Of a stretch of DNA of 64,000 nucleotides, positions 14,965 through 23,113 are shown one piece after another. The position numbers and the translations under genes were made by a program. Numbering within the stretch: position 1 is the first letter of the stretch; each line of letters begins with the position of its first letter. The notes beneath the pieces are model-generated. The model was not told where the DNA came from. It worked only from the letters and a program-made list of their open reading frames with translations, and searched no databases. The stretch spans positions 118,662 through 182,661 of the forward strand of contig NZ_BBZI01000009.1 of assembly GCF_008974245.1 (NCBI RefSeq), given 5' to 3'. The DNA comes from Streptomyces abyssomicinicus (lineage in GTDB: Bacteria > Actinomycetota > Actinomycetes > Streptomycetales > Streptomycetaceae).

Positions 14965-16083
14965 ATGGGCGGGCTCGGTGACGAGGTCGTGCGGGAGGCG
15001 GTGCGGGAGTTCGTCAGCCGGCCGCGGCGGTTCTGGCGCAGGACCCCGGCCTGGGCGGGGACCGCGGTTCCCGAGGTCACCGGGCGGTGGGACCTCGCCG
15101 GGTTCCGCGTCGAGCGGCTCGTGGAGACCCGCACGGAGCGTGAGAGGCCGACCAGGAAGCCCGGCAGCGTGGACCTGTCGGCGCTGCCGCGGTACACGTC
15201 GCTGGCGCTGTACAAGACGGAACCGGCGACGGACCTCGGCTCCGCCCCGCGTACCTGGAACCTGGTGCGGGAGGGGTCGGAGCGGGAGGAGGGCTGCGTC
15301 ACCTGCTCCGACGGCTGGCAGAAGTGCCCGCACTGCGGGGGATCGGGCGTGCTGGACTGCCGGCCCTGCGACGCGGTGAAGTGCGCGGCCTGCGAGGCGA
15401 CGACGCCGTGCACCGCCTGCGGAGGGTCCGGCGACCGCAAGGAGCGCCCGCGGCGGGTGAGGCTGTCCGAGGAGGACAGGAGGCGACGGACCAGGTGCGG
15501 CGCGTGCGGGAGGTCCCGCGCCGCCTGCCCCGTCTGCGCGGGACACGGGCGGGCCGGCTGCGCGCGCTGCGACCGCAGCCAGGTGGTGGACTGCGCGAAG
15601 TGCGAGAACGGGATCCGCAGGCACAAGGAGTGCGAGGGCACCGGGCGTTGGACCGTCTACCGGGAGGCGTCGATCCGGTGGGACCGCACGGATCCGGAGA
15701 GGATCCACTGGCCGTCCTCGCAGGAGGTCCCGGAGCGGGTGCGCCGGCAGGCCTCCGCACGGGGGAGCTGGCGCACCACCCGGCTCGTCGGCGAGGACCC
15801 CGCGCTGCCCGCGGAACTGACGGACGGTACGCGGGCGGCGATTGCCGCCCGGCTGCGCCCCGTCGAGAACGAACTGCTCCAGGAGGCCTCGGTCCGCACG
15901 ATGCCCATGGCGCGGGCGACCGTGGCGCAGGACCGGCGCGGCGTCTACTACGTCTGGCCCGGCGGGGCGGGGCGGCCCGAGGTCGTGCGGGTCCCGGCAC
16001 GGCGTTGGGCCGGCCTCTCCGCCGGGCTGCTGGCGTGCGCGGTCCTGGTGGTGGTCGTGGTGGTGGCGGCGGCGCTTGCCTGA
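14965..16083 (+). CDS. unknown tail-anchored protein with DnaJ-type zinc-finger repeats
   Basis: 372 residues, start ATG 14965 after GAGGGGGAGGG, 27 bp behind cbiO on the same strand. Residues ~115-235 hold nine CxxC pairs, several in the DnaJ central-domain form CxxCxGxG ('CPHCGGSG', 'CTACGGSG', 'CPVCAGHG'), but there is no J domain (no HPD motif). The C-terminus has one hydrophobic helix ('GLSAGLLACAVLVVVVVVAAALA') with no residues after it, so the protein is likely tail-anchored facing the cytoplasm. I do not recognise the family. It could be a membrane-bound chaperone-like or metal-binding protein. Co-transcription with the cobalt transporter is possible but unproven. Confidence 0.75.
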   Translation: MGGLGDEVVREAVREFVSRPRRFWRRTPAWAGTAVPEVTGRWDLAGFRVERLVETRTERERPTRKPGSVDLSALPRYTSLALYKTEPATDLGSAPRTWNLVREGSEREEGCVTCSDGWQKCPHCGGSGVLDCRPCDAVKCAACEATTPCTACGGSGDRKERPRRVRLSEEDRRRRTRCGACGRSRAACPVCAGHGRAGCARCDRSQVVDCAKCENGIRRHKECEGTGRWTVYREASIRWDRTDPERIHWPSSQEVPERVRRQASARGSWRTTRLVGEDPALPAELTDGTRAAIAARLRPVENELLQEASVRTMPMARATVAQDRRGVYYVWPGGAGRPEVVRVPARRWAGLSAGLLACAVLVVVVVVAAALA

Positions 16084-16109
16084 GCGCCGCCGACGGGCGT
16101 GGTCCGGTG

Positions 16110-16604
16110 TCAGCCGATCTTGAGCTCCGCCCAGACGGTCTTGCCGAGGGGCTCGCGGGGACAGCAGCCCCAGCGGGTGGCGAGGGCGTCGACCAGGACC
16201 AGGCCGCGGCCCGACTCCTCGTCCACCGGGGCCCGGCCCGGGGCCGGGGGCGGGGTCTCGGAGGCGTCGACCACTTCCACGCGGGCCAGACCGGCGGGCT
16301 CGTCGACGGTCAGGCGGAGCGCGAAGTCCCGACCGGGGACCCGGCCGTGGCGGACGGCGTTGGCGGCGAGCTCACCGACCAGCAGGGCCACCGTGCAGGA
16401 CAGGTCGGAGGCCGGGGGGTGGCCCCACTCGGCGAGCCGGCGTACCGCGCAGTGCCGCGCCTGCCGGGCCCCACGGGGCGATGACCTGAACTGGGCGGCG
16501 AAGACCTGCGGTTCCGGGGCCCCGGCGCCCCCGGCCACCGGCAGGTACCGCTCGGGGGCACGCCGCCGGGGGATGTCGTTGGAGCTGGTCGTATCTGTGA
16601 GCAC
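16110..16604 (-). CDS. anti-sigma-type ATP-binding protein (HATPase_c, RsbW-like)
   Basis: 164 residues. A single GHKL ATPase domain: N box 'LLVGELAANAVRHG', G1 box 'ARVEVVDAS' and G2 box 'ESGRGLVLVDALATRWG'. No sensor or kinase dimerisation domain is present, so it is of the RsbW/SpoIIAB-like group so common in Streptomyces. Likely partners are STAS antagonists and PP2C phosphatases elsewhere (the pair at 37966-39797 is a candidate but unlinked). Upstream DNA holds its promoter. Partner sigma factor unknown. Confidence 0.88.
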   Translation of the reverse strand: MLTDTTSSNDIPRRRAPERYLPVAGGAGAPEPQVFAAQFRSSPRGARQARHCAVRRLAEWGHPPASDLSCTVALLVGELAANAVRHGRVPGRDFALRLTVDEPAGLARVEVVDASETPPPAPGRAPVDEESGRGLVLVDALATRWGCCPREPLGKTVWAELKIG

Positions 16605-16899
16605 GGCCTATCCGTATCCCACCCCGGGGGCGTTGACGCATCGGAGAGTGAAGGAATCGTGACCTTCCGTATACCTATGCGTCCCTGACCGCTACCCACA
16701 GTCGCAGATGGGGAGAAAACGGATCATGACGGCCCGCCGGGCGGGAGGGCGGCGAAGGCCGTCCCCCCGCCCGGCAGACGGGCGTTCTGCCGGGCGGCCG
16801 GCGACCGGCCGGTCGTCTCCCGGCGACCGGTCGGTCGACCGGACCGGACCGGGCCGGACCACCCGGGCCAGACCGTCCGGGCCGATCCGTCCGGGCCGG

Positions 16900-18732
16900 T
16901 CAGTCCGCCGCCGGCAGGTACCGCGCCGCGAAGTCCAGCTCCAGCCGGACCTGCTTGATGCGCTCGTCGACCACCAGGGAGCCGTGGCCCGCGTCGTAGC
17001 GGTAGACCTCGTGGACCGCGCCGCGCGCCTCCAGGCGCTTGACGTAGTTCTCGACCTGCCGGATCGGGCACCGCGGGTCGTTGACCCCCGCGGAGAGGTA
17101 CACCGGCGCCTTCACCTGGTCCACGTAGGTGATCGGGGAGGACGCCTCGAAGCGCTCCGGGACCTCCTCCGGGGTGCCGCCCAGGAGGGTGCGGTCCATC
17201 GCCTTCAGGGCCTCCATCTCGTCGTGGTACGCCGTCACGTAGTCGGCGACCGGGACGGCGGCGATGCCCAGGGCCCACGCCTCCGGCTGGGTGCCCAGGC
17301 CGAGGAGGGTGAGGTAGCCGCCCCAAGAGCCACCGGTGAGGACCAGGCGGCGCGGGTCGGCGAGACCGGAGGAGACCGCCCACGCTCGGACCGCGGCGAT
17401 GTCCTCCAGCTCGATCAGGCCGACCCGGTGCTTGAGGGCGTCCGTCCACTCCCGGCCGTAGCCGGTGGAGCCGCGGTAGTTGACCCGGACCACCGCGTAC
17501 CCGTGGTCCACCCAGGCGGCCGGGCCGGCGGCGAAGGAGTCGCTGTCGTGCCAGGTGGGACCGCCGTGGATCTCGAAGACGGTGGGCAGCGGGCCGCTCG
17601 CGCCGGCCGGCTTCTGCACCAGGGCGTGGATGCGGCCGCCGGGGCCCTCCACCCAGACGTCCTCCACCGGCACCGACGCCGGCGCCTTCATGCCGGGCGG
17701 GTCCAGCACCACACGTCCGGAGGTGGAGCGCACCGCCGGCGGCTCGGCGGCGGAGGACCACAGGTACTCGACGCTGCCGTCGGGGCGGGCGGTGGCTCCG
17801 GAGACGGTGCCGGGCGGGGTGGCGATCTCCAGGAGGGAGCGGGTCGCCAGGTCGTGGCGGAACAGCTCGCTGCGGGCCTCGAAGCTGTGCGCGATCAGCA
17901 GGCCGGAGCCGTCCGGGTACCACTCGGCGCTGACGTCGCCGGGCAGCTCCAGGGCCAGGTCGGTCTCCTCGCCGGTGGCGACGTCCCAGACCATGGGCTC
18001 CCAGCGGCCACGGCGCTGGTGGCCGACCAGGAGACGGGTGTCGCCGTCGACCGGGGCGAAGCCGAGGACCTCCAGGCCCAGCTCCACGGTGCCGCCCTTG
18101 GTGTCGTCGAGCTCCGCGACGGTGGTGCCGTCGGGGCGCAGCACGCGCAGGGCGGAGTGCATGGCGTCGCCGTGCTCGGTGTGCTCGATGGCGATCAGCG
18201 AGCCGTCGTGGGAGAGGTCGCCGACGCCGGCGGACTCGGCGTGGTGGTAGATCTCGACCGTCTCCTCGCCGGTGCGGGCGAGGTGGACGGTGGTGCCTTC
18301 CTCGTCGACGGAGCGGCCGACGACGGCGGTGCGGCCGTCCCTGCCGAGGGCGAGACCGGCGGGGTAGGAGGGCTCCAGGCCGGGGACGGCCTCCTCGTCG
18401 GGGCCGCCCTGGAAGGGCTGGCGGCGCCAGACGCCGAACTCGTCGCCGTCGGTGTCGTCGAACCACCAGATGGAGGCGCCGTCCGGGGTCAGCACGCCGT
18501 CGGTGGTGCCGTTGGGGCGGTCGGTGACCTGGCGCTGGGTGCCGGTCGCGCGGTCCCAGGCGTACAGCTCGTAGGTTCCTGTCGCGTTGGAGACGAACAG
18601 GGAGCGGTCCGGGGCGTCCTCCGCCCAGTCGGGCAGGGACACCCGGGGGGCCCTGAATCGCTTCTCCCACGCCGGCATGGTCTGCGGCGTCGTCCTCGTC
18701 GGCGCGTCGGCCGGCCCGTTGCTGTCAGTCAT
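16900..18732 (-). CDS. S9-family prolyl oligopeptidase-type serine peptidase
   Basis: 610 residues from the ATG at 18732. The N-terminal ~370 residues form a seven-bladed propeller-like region (repeated 'DG..I...' strands). The C-terminal alpha/beta-hydrolase begins near 'LPTVFEIHGGPTWHDSDSFAAG'. Catalytic triad visible: Ser in GGSWGG, Asp in 'SAGVNDPRCPI', His in 'YDAGHGSLVV'. No signal peptide, so it is cytoplasmic, cleaving oligopeptides or acyl-peptides. It may be leaderless: CACCAT lies 6 nt before the ATG. The 166 bp to SURF1 form a divergent promoter region. Confidence 0.92.
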   Translation of the reverse strand: MTDSNGPADAPTRTTPQTMPAWEKRFRAPRVSLPDWAEDAPDRSLFVSNATGTYELYAWDRATGTQRQVTDRPNGTTDGVLTPDGASIWWFDDTDGDEFGVWRRQPFQGGPDEEAVPGLEPSYPAGLALGRDGRTAVVGRSVDEEGTTVHLARTGEETVEIYHHAESAGVGDLSHDGSLIAIEHTEHGDAMHSALRVLRPDGTTVAELDDTKGGTVELGLEVLGFAPVDGDTRLLVGHQRRGRWEPMVWDVATGEETDLALELPGDVSAEWYPDGSGLLIAHSFEARSELFRHDLATRSLLEIATPPGTVSGATARPDGSVEYLWSSAAEPPAVRSTSGRVVLDPPGMKAPASVPVEDVWVEGPGGRIHALVQKPAGASGPLPTVFEIHGGPTWHDSDSFAAGPAAWVDHGYAVVRVNYRGSTGYGREWTDALKHRVGLIELEDIAAVRAWAVSSGLADPRRLVLTGGSWGGYLTLLGLGTQPEAWALGIAAVPVADYVTAYHDEMEALKAMDRTLLGGTPEEVPERFEASSPITYVDQVKAPVYLSAGVNDPRCPIRQVENYVKRLEARGAVHEVYRYDAGHGSLVVDERIKQVRLELDFAARYLPAAD

Positions 18733-18885
18733 GGCCCCATGGTGCCTGCTCGGCGGGTGACGTGCGGCCTTCCGCCCCCGCCTGTGGACAACTCCCGCCA
18801 GGTACATGCCCTCCTGCCCTTCCCCCTCGGGCGGCGGTGGGCCGGCGGCGCGGAGGGCGGAGGGTGGGGCCAATGGGCGCACCGG

Positions 18886-18891
18886 TACCGT
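18886..18891 (+). promoter_or_regulatory. -10 box TACCGT, leaderless promoter of SURF1 gene
   Basis: TACCGT followed by 7 nt and then GTG 18899. This fixes the start: the frame extends further upstream but has no Shine-Dalgarno or family similarity there. Confidence 0.6.
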
Positions 18892-18898
18892 GGACGGC

Positions 18899-19765
18899 GT
18901 GTACCGGTTTCTGCTGACGCCCCGCTGGTGGGGGATCAACGTCTTCCTGCTGCTCGCCGTGCCGTTCTGCGTGTTCATGGGGACATGGCAGCTGGACCGG
19001 TTCGAGACCCGGGTCGACGGCCACCGTGACGCCACGGCGCGCGCCGCCGAGGACCGCGAGGCCGATCCGAGCACCGCGCGTCCGCTGGACGAGCTGCTGC
19101 CCGTGGACAAGGAGACGGTCGGCGACCAGGCCACCGTCACCGGCCGGTACGCGGAGCAGCTGCTGGTGCCGGACCGCGAGGTGGACGAGCGGCGCGGTTA
19201 CTACGTGCTGACCATGCTCCGCGCCGACGACGGCAAGGCGCTGCCGGTGGTGCGCGGGTGGCTGCCCGGGGACCCCGATCCGGCGGCCGTGCCGGCTCCG
19301 CCGGCGGGCGAGGTAACGGTGACGGGGGCGCTGCAGGTCTCCGAGGTGCCCGGCCAGAACGGCGTGCCCGCCGCGGGCGGGCTGCCCTCGGGGCAGACCG
19401 GCGCGATCAGTGCCGCGTCGCTGGTGAACCTGGTGCCGTACGAGGTGCACGACGCCTGGGTCACGCTCAACGAGGGCGACGCGGGGATGAAGGCGGTGCC
19501 GCCGGCGGCCGCGCCGGACAGCGGGCTGGACCTGAAGGCGTTCCAGAACCTCGGCTACACCGGCGAGTGGTTCGTCTTCGCCGGCTTCGTGGTCTTCATG
19601 TGGTTCCGGCTGCTGCGGCGTGAGGTGGAGTTCGCCCGCGACGCCGAGCTGGGCATCCTGCCCGAGGACGGCGACGGCAGCGCCCCGGCCGGCGGCGACG
19701 GCGAGGCCGCGGAGGTCCTCCCGGAGACGCCGGAGCGGCGGGAGTCCGCTCCCGCCGCTTCCTGA
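18899..19765 (+). CDS. SURF1-family protein (cytochrome c oxidase assembly)
   Basis: 288 residues. SURF1 architecture: TM1 near the N-terminus ('WWGINVFLLLAVPFCVFMGTWQLDRFETR'), a ~200-residue extracytoplasmic domain with 'VTGRYAEQLLVPDREVDERRGYYVLTML' and 'LPVVRGWLPGDPDPA', and TM2 ('NLGYTGEWFVFAGFVVFMWFRLLRREVEFARD'). The GTWQLxR and NLxYxxEWxxFA motifs are diagnostic. It helps heme a insertion into cytochrome c oxidase in other bacteria. A 40-residue acidic/Pro tail follows TM2. Leaderless start. Confidence 0.93.
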   Translation: MYRFLLTPRWWGINVFLLLAVPFCVFMGTWQLDRFETRVDGHRDATARAAEDREADPSTARPLDELLPVDKETVGDQATVTGRYAEQLLVPDREVDERRGYYVLTMLRADDGKALPVVRGWLPGDPDPAAVPAPPAGEVTVTGALQVSEVPGQNGVPAAGGLPSGQTGAISAASLVNLVPYEVHDAWVTLNEGDAGMKAVPPAAAPDSGLDLKAFQNLGYTGEWFVFAGFVVFMWFRLLRREVEFARDAELGILPEDGDGSAPAGGDGEAAEVLPETPERRESAPAAS

Positions 19766-20241
19766 GGCCCGGTTCCCTGCCCCGTCCCAGGTGACTCCCG
19801 CGGCGCCTTGGGCGGCCCGGCCCCTGCTTCGGCCCGGCTCCGGTCTCCGGGCCTGACCGCCCGGGCCCCGAGAGCGCCCCCGACCCTCCAGGCCCCGGGA
19901 CACCGGCCCCGACCGTCCGAATCCTGGACCCCGCCCGGTCCCCCGCCCGGTCCCCCGCCAGGCCGTGACCCGGTGTCAGACGCACGCGAGGATCGATCCG
20001 GGGTCGGCCTCGACCCGCCCGGGTCCCGCGACAGGCCCCGCCCCGCCCGGCCGGTCACCGATCCTGACCCGCCCGGAACCCGGGACACCCGCCCTGCCTG
20101 CCCGGAGCCCAGGACACCGATCCTGACCCGCCCGAAACCCGGGACACCGACACGGCCCGCCCGGAGCCCAGGACACCGGCCCTGACCCGCCCGGAACCCG
20201 GGGCATCGCCCGGCTCCCGGCCCCCGGGCCGGGGCCCGGTG
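19766..20241. other. convergent intergenic region with GC-rich tandem repeats
   Basis: 476 bp between the stops of SURF1 (+) and the sigma-operon protein (-). No gene-like frame; the sequence is CCCGG-rich low complexity, best ordered as five repeat units at 20060-20207. Confidence 0.7.
20060..20207. repeat. five tandem units alternating 30/29 bp (A-B-A-B-A)
   Basis: Units: 20060-20089, 20090-20118, 20119-20148, 20149-20177, 20178-20207. A-type units end in GGAACCCGGGACACC and B-type in GGAGCCCAGGACACC, so the higher-order period is 59 bp. Degenerate related sequence continues upstream to about 19880. It lies in a convergent spacer and ends 34 bp from the stop at 20242. Confidence 0.8.
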
Positions 20242-21456
20242 TCACGCGCCCGCGAGGATGCCCGTCCGGTGGACGGTGCCCGCGCAGGCCCCGGAGACGG
20301 TGACCGTGGCCGGCGTGCCGGCGCCGTCCGCGCCCTGCGGGCGGTAGGTCACGGCCACGCTGCCGTCGGTGCTCGTCTGCGCGATGCCCAGCTGCGTCGT
20401 CACACCGTCCGCGGTGGTCTCGCCGCCCGTGGGGCCGGTTCCCTTCTCCCCGGTGGTGCCCTCCGTGGCGGGGGGCGTGGTGGTGCTCCCATCGCCGCCG
20501 CCCGTCGGGCTGCCGCCGTCCGTACCGCCCGACGTCGGCGGAACGGACGGGTCGCTGCCGGTGGGACAGGAGGCGGACGGCACCCAGGTGAAGCGGATCT
20601 CGTAGGTCGCGCCCGGACCGAGCAGCAGCCGGTCGACCTCCTGGTCGGCGTCCTGCCGGGTCACGACGATCCGGGCCGGGTCGGCCGCGCCCTGGGCGGT
20701 GGCCGAGACGGTGCCCGGGTCGCTCACCGCGCAGCCCGCGATCGACGAGTTGTAGATCCGGAACACGCCCGCGACGCTGCCGTCCTGGGCGGCCGTGGCG
20801 ACCTCGGTGCCCGAGACCGTCAGCTGTCCCGCCGTACAGGCGGGCGCTCCGGCCGGGGTGACCGCCTTGTCCCCGTCCTTGGCCCCCTCGGAGCCGGAGC
20901 CCTTCGCGTCGGCGTCCTCGGTCACACCGGGCAGGCCGGGCAGTTCCCTGCCGAACCCGCCGGCGGCGCCGGCGCCCACGTCGTCGCCCTGGCCGCCCTG
21001 CGCCTCGGTGCGGCCCGCCACGCTGCCGGCCCGCACGTCCTCGGCGGAGCCCGCCGAGGACACGTGCAGGGCGGTGGGGAGGGCGGTGCCGGCGAAGAGC
21101 GCCGCCGCGGCCACGCCGACCAGTGCCTGGCGCTTGCGGGCCCGCCGCGCGGGCACCGCCTGCCGGAGGTAGTCGAGGGTGTCGTCCCTGGGCTGGAGGT
21201 CGTCGACGGCCTGGTGCAGCAGGCGCCGCAGCTCCGCCTCGTCCGGACCGAGCCCGGACCCGAGGCTCTGTTCGTCGGGGCGTTCGTTCACAGGTTCGTT
21301 CCCACCATGCGGTTCGTGCGGGCTGAAGTGGCTCTGGCCGGCCGGCTGTTCGGCGTCCTCCGGTAGCACAGGATGCCAGGAGTGGCGGGTCCTGCGGGCC
21401 CGGGACGGCCGTGAACGGCCGGAACCGGACCCCGGTATGCCCTCGGGTCCGGTCAT
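20242..21456 (-). CDS. membrane-anchored partner of the SigE-family sigma factor; function unknown
   Basis: 404 residues if the ATG overlapping the sigma stop (ATGA) is used; a GTG at about 21288 is an alternative. An N-terminal cytoplasmic segment of ~105 residues ('ELRRLLHQAVDDLQPRDDTLDYLRQAVPARRARK') is followed by one TM helix ('ALVGVAAAALFAGTALPTALHV'), a Gly-rich linker, and an exported domain with four to five Cys ('PACTAGQLTVSGTEVATAAQDGSVAGVFRIYNSSIAGCAVSDPG') interrupted by a Thr/Gly/Pro-rich spacer. The layout and overlap with the sigma gene suit an anti-sigma or sensor role, but there is no recognised anti-sigma motif such as HxxxCxxC. Confidence 0.75.
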   Translation of the reverse strand: MTGPEGIPGSGSGRSRPSRARRTRHSWHPVLPEDAEQPAGQSHFSPHEPHGGNEPVNERPDEQSLGSGLGPDEAELRRLLHQAVDDLQPRDDTLDYLRQAVPARRARKRQALVGVAAAALFAGTALPTALHVSSAGSAEDVRAGSVAGRTEAQGGQGDDVGAGAAGGFGRELPGLPGVTEDADAKGSGSEGAKDGDKAVTPAGAPACTAGQLTVSGTEVATAAQDGSVAGVFRIYNSSIAGCAVSDPGTVSATAQGAADPARIVVTRQDADQEVDRLLLGPGATYEIRFTWVPSASCPTGSDPSVPPTSGGTDGGSPTGGGDGSTTTPPATEGTTGEKGTGPTGGETTADGVTTQLGIAQTSTDGSVAVTYRPQGADGAGTPATVTVSGACAGTVHRTGILAGA

Positions 21457-22154
21457 GCGGTCGCTCCCATCGCGACCCGCAGGGCGGCGATGCCGCGCGA
21501 TCCGTAGGCCTTCACCGAGCCGACGGATATGCCCAGCGTCTCGGCGACCTGGGCCTCGGTCATGTCGGAGAAGTACCGCAGCACCAGGACCTCGCGCTGA
21601 CGGCGCTGCAGCCCCTTCATCGCCTTGATGAGGGAGTCGCGCTCCAGCTGGTCGTAGGCGCCCTCCTCGGCGCTCGCCATGTCGGGCATCGGCTTCGACA
21701 GCAGCTTCAGGCCGAGGATGCGGCGGCGCAGCGCGGAACGGGAGAGGTTGACGACCGTCTGGCGCAGGTAGGCGAGCGTCTTCTCGGGGTCACGCACCCT
21801 GCGGCGCGCCGAGTGGACGCGGATGAACGCCTCCTGCACCACGTCCTCGCAGGAGGCGGTGTCGTCCAGGAGCAGCGCGGCGAGGCGCAGCAGCGAACGG
21901 TAGTGCTCCCGGTAGGTCGCGGTCAGGTGGTCGACCGTGGTGCCGGCCTGGGCCGCCGCCTCGGTTCCGGCGGCGGGCGACGGCAGGGCTCCGCCGTCCC
22001 CCTTCCTGGGGGCGGGGACACGTGCTCGGCGCGCCGACGGCATGGGCGCGATCACCGGCATGCCACCCGGCGTACCGCCGGGTCTGGCGGGCCGGCGGTA
22101 AGGGCGCGGGCCGGCGCCACGCGCCGCCGCTGGGAAGTCGAGAACGTCTGCCAC
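21453..22154 (-). CDS. SigE-family ECF RNA polymerase sigma factor
   Basis: 233 residues. Region 2 'YREHYRSLLRLAALLLDDTASCEDVVQEAFIRVH' and region 4 'GLQRRQREVLVLRYFSDMTEAQVAETLGISVGSVKAYGSRGIAALR' are clear SigE-family (SigL-like) features. The first ~70 residues are Pro/Arg-rich and not conserved-looking, so the true start may be a later codon such as the ATG at about 22061; GTG 22154 has no good Shine-Dalgarno. Overlaps the membrane protein downstream by 4 nt. A strong -10 (TATGAT) with a palindrome in the -35 zone lies 260 bp upstream. Confidence 0.88.
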   Translation of the reverse strand: MADVLDFPAAARGAGPRPYRRPARPGGTPGGMPVIAPMPSARRARVPAPRKGDGGALPSPAAGTEAAAQAGTTVDHLTATYREHYRSLLRLAALLLDDTASCEDVVQEAFIRVHSARRRVRDPEKTLAYLRQTVVNLSRSALRRRILGLKLLSKPMPDMASAEEGAYDQLERDSLIKAMKGLQRRQREVLVLRYFSDMTEAQVAETLGISVGSVKAYGSRGIAALRVAMGATA

Positions 22155-22416
22155 GCCCGTTGGACGCCCCGGCCCCCGTGAGGGTTGTACGCCCTCGTCG
22201 ACCGCTTCCCGAAACTTTCCATCGCCCCGCTCTTCCCCTCACGTCCTCGACCGTCCCCCACCGCCCCGACCGTCCTCACAGCGGGAGAGCGCGGCGTCCC
22301 CGTGAACCGCACCCGGCTCCCGCTCCATGAGTAACCGGAGGGGGAAGGAGAATCTTCGGACGGAGGCCGGGGCCCCGGCAAGTGCCTTCGGGGGGCCCCG
22401 CACACGTCCGACCCCG

Positions 22417-22422
22417 ATCATA
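22417..22422 (-). promoter_or_regulatory. -10 box TATGAT for sigma operon
   Basis: On the minus strand the sequence reads CTTTATATGATC, one of the few AT-rich spots here, pointing to a start near 22410 and a leader of about 255 nt before the sigma gene. No clear TTGAC -35 is seen. Confidence 0.5.
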
Positions 22423-22434
22423 TAAAGCGAACGC

Positions 22435-22448
22435 CCCCTGGCCAGGGG
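22435..22448. promoter_or_regulatory. 14-bp perfect palindrome CCCCTGGCCAGGGG at the -35 position
   Basis: Lies 12-25 bp upstream of the TATGAT box, replacing a usual -35. A good candidate operator or activator site for the sigma operon promoter. Confidence 0.45.
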
Positions 22449-22486
22449 AATCTTCGCGCCGTCGGCACGGAGTCGACATGGAAGAA

Positions 22487-22524
22487 CCCCCTCTTCCCCG
22501 CCCGGAAGGACGAGGAGGAGGGGG
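22487..22524 (-). terminator. aspartokinase terminator hairpin
   Basis: CCCCCTCTTCC (22487-22497) pairs with GGAGGAGGGGG (22514-22524), one G.U wobble, 16-nt loop, 68 nt past the aspartokinase stop. In the transcript the stem is followed by a moderately U-rich stretch (GUUCUUCC). Confidence 0.6.
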
Positions 22525-22591
22525 CTCTCAGTTCCACCGCGGGAAGGCCGCTTCCACGGCCCGTCCACCACGGGTCACCGAACGGGTCCCG

Positions 22592-23113
22592 TCAGCGCCC
22601 GGTGCCGCCGTAGACGACGGCCTCGTCGCTGTCGGAGTCGAGGCCGAAGGCGCTGTGCACGGCGCGCACCGCGGCGTTGACCACGTCGGCGCGGGTGACC
22701 ACCGAGATGCGGATCTCCGAGGTGGAGATCAGCTCGATGTTGACGCCGGCCCGGCTGAGCGCGTCGAAGAAGTCGGCGGTGACGCCCGGGTTGGTCTTCA
22801 TGCCGGCGCCGACGAGCGAGATCTTGGCGATCTGGTCGTCGTAGCGCAGGGAGTCGAAGGCGATCGCGGTGCGCGCCTTCTCCAGCGCCTCGATGGCCTT
22901 GGGGCCGTCGGACTTCGGGAGCGTGAAGGAGATGTCCGTCAGGCCCGTGGAGGCCGCGGAGACGTTCTGCACGATCATGTCGATGTTGATCTCCGCGTCG
23001 GAGATCGCGCGGAAGATCGCGGCGGCCTCGCCCGGCTTGTCGGGCACGCCGACGACCGTGACCTTGGCCTCGGAGGTGTCATGGGCGACACCGGAGATGA
23101 GCGCCTGCTCCAC
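22592..23113 (-). CDS. aspartokinase beta subunit from internal in-frame start
   Basis: 173 residues identical to the C-terminal ACT region of aspartokinase. In Corynebacterium and related actinobacteria the same gene also yields a beta subunit from an internal start, forming an alpha2beta2 regulatory enzyme. Here an in-frame GTG (23111-23113) at 'VEQALISGVAHDTSEAK' aligns with the known corynebacterial beta start region (MEEAVLTGVA) and has AGGGGAG (minus strand, 23120-23126) 6 nt before it, ideal spacing. This is a prediction. Confidence 0.6.
   Translation of the reverse strand: MEQALISGVAHDTSEAKVTVVGVPDKPGEAAAIFRAISDAEINIDMIVQNVSAASTGLTDISFTLPKSDGPKAIEALEKARTAIAFDSLRYDDQIAKISLVGAGMKTNPGVTADFFDALSRAGVNIELISTSEIRISVVTRADVVNAAVRAVHSAFGLDSDSDEAVVYGGTGR

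Larger units (their letters stand above)
22155..22591. other. intergenic region between aspartokinase and sigma operon; usual asd site empty
   Basis: 437 bp without a credible gene. Contains the aspartokinase terminator (22487-22524), a palindrome and -10 box for the sigma operon, and ~250 bp of untranslated leader. In other Streptomyces the aspartate-semialdehyde dehydrogenase gene follows aspartokinase here; no remnant of it is visible. Confidence 0.7.

Noticed and set aside
16605..16899. Coding potential in the 295-bp gap before the S9 peptidase stop
   Set aside because: Dense CCGGACCGG-type short repeats and no sensible frame; it more likely holds the peptidase 3' region and the promoter of the anti-sigma-type ATPase.
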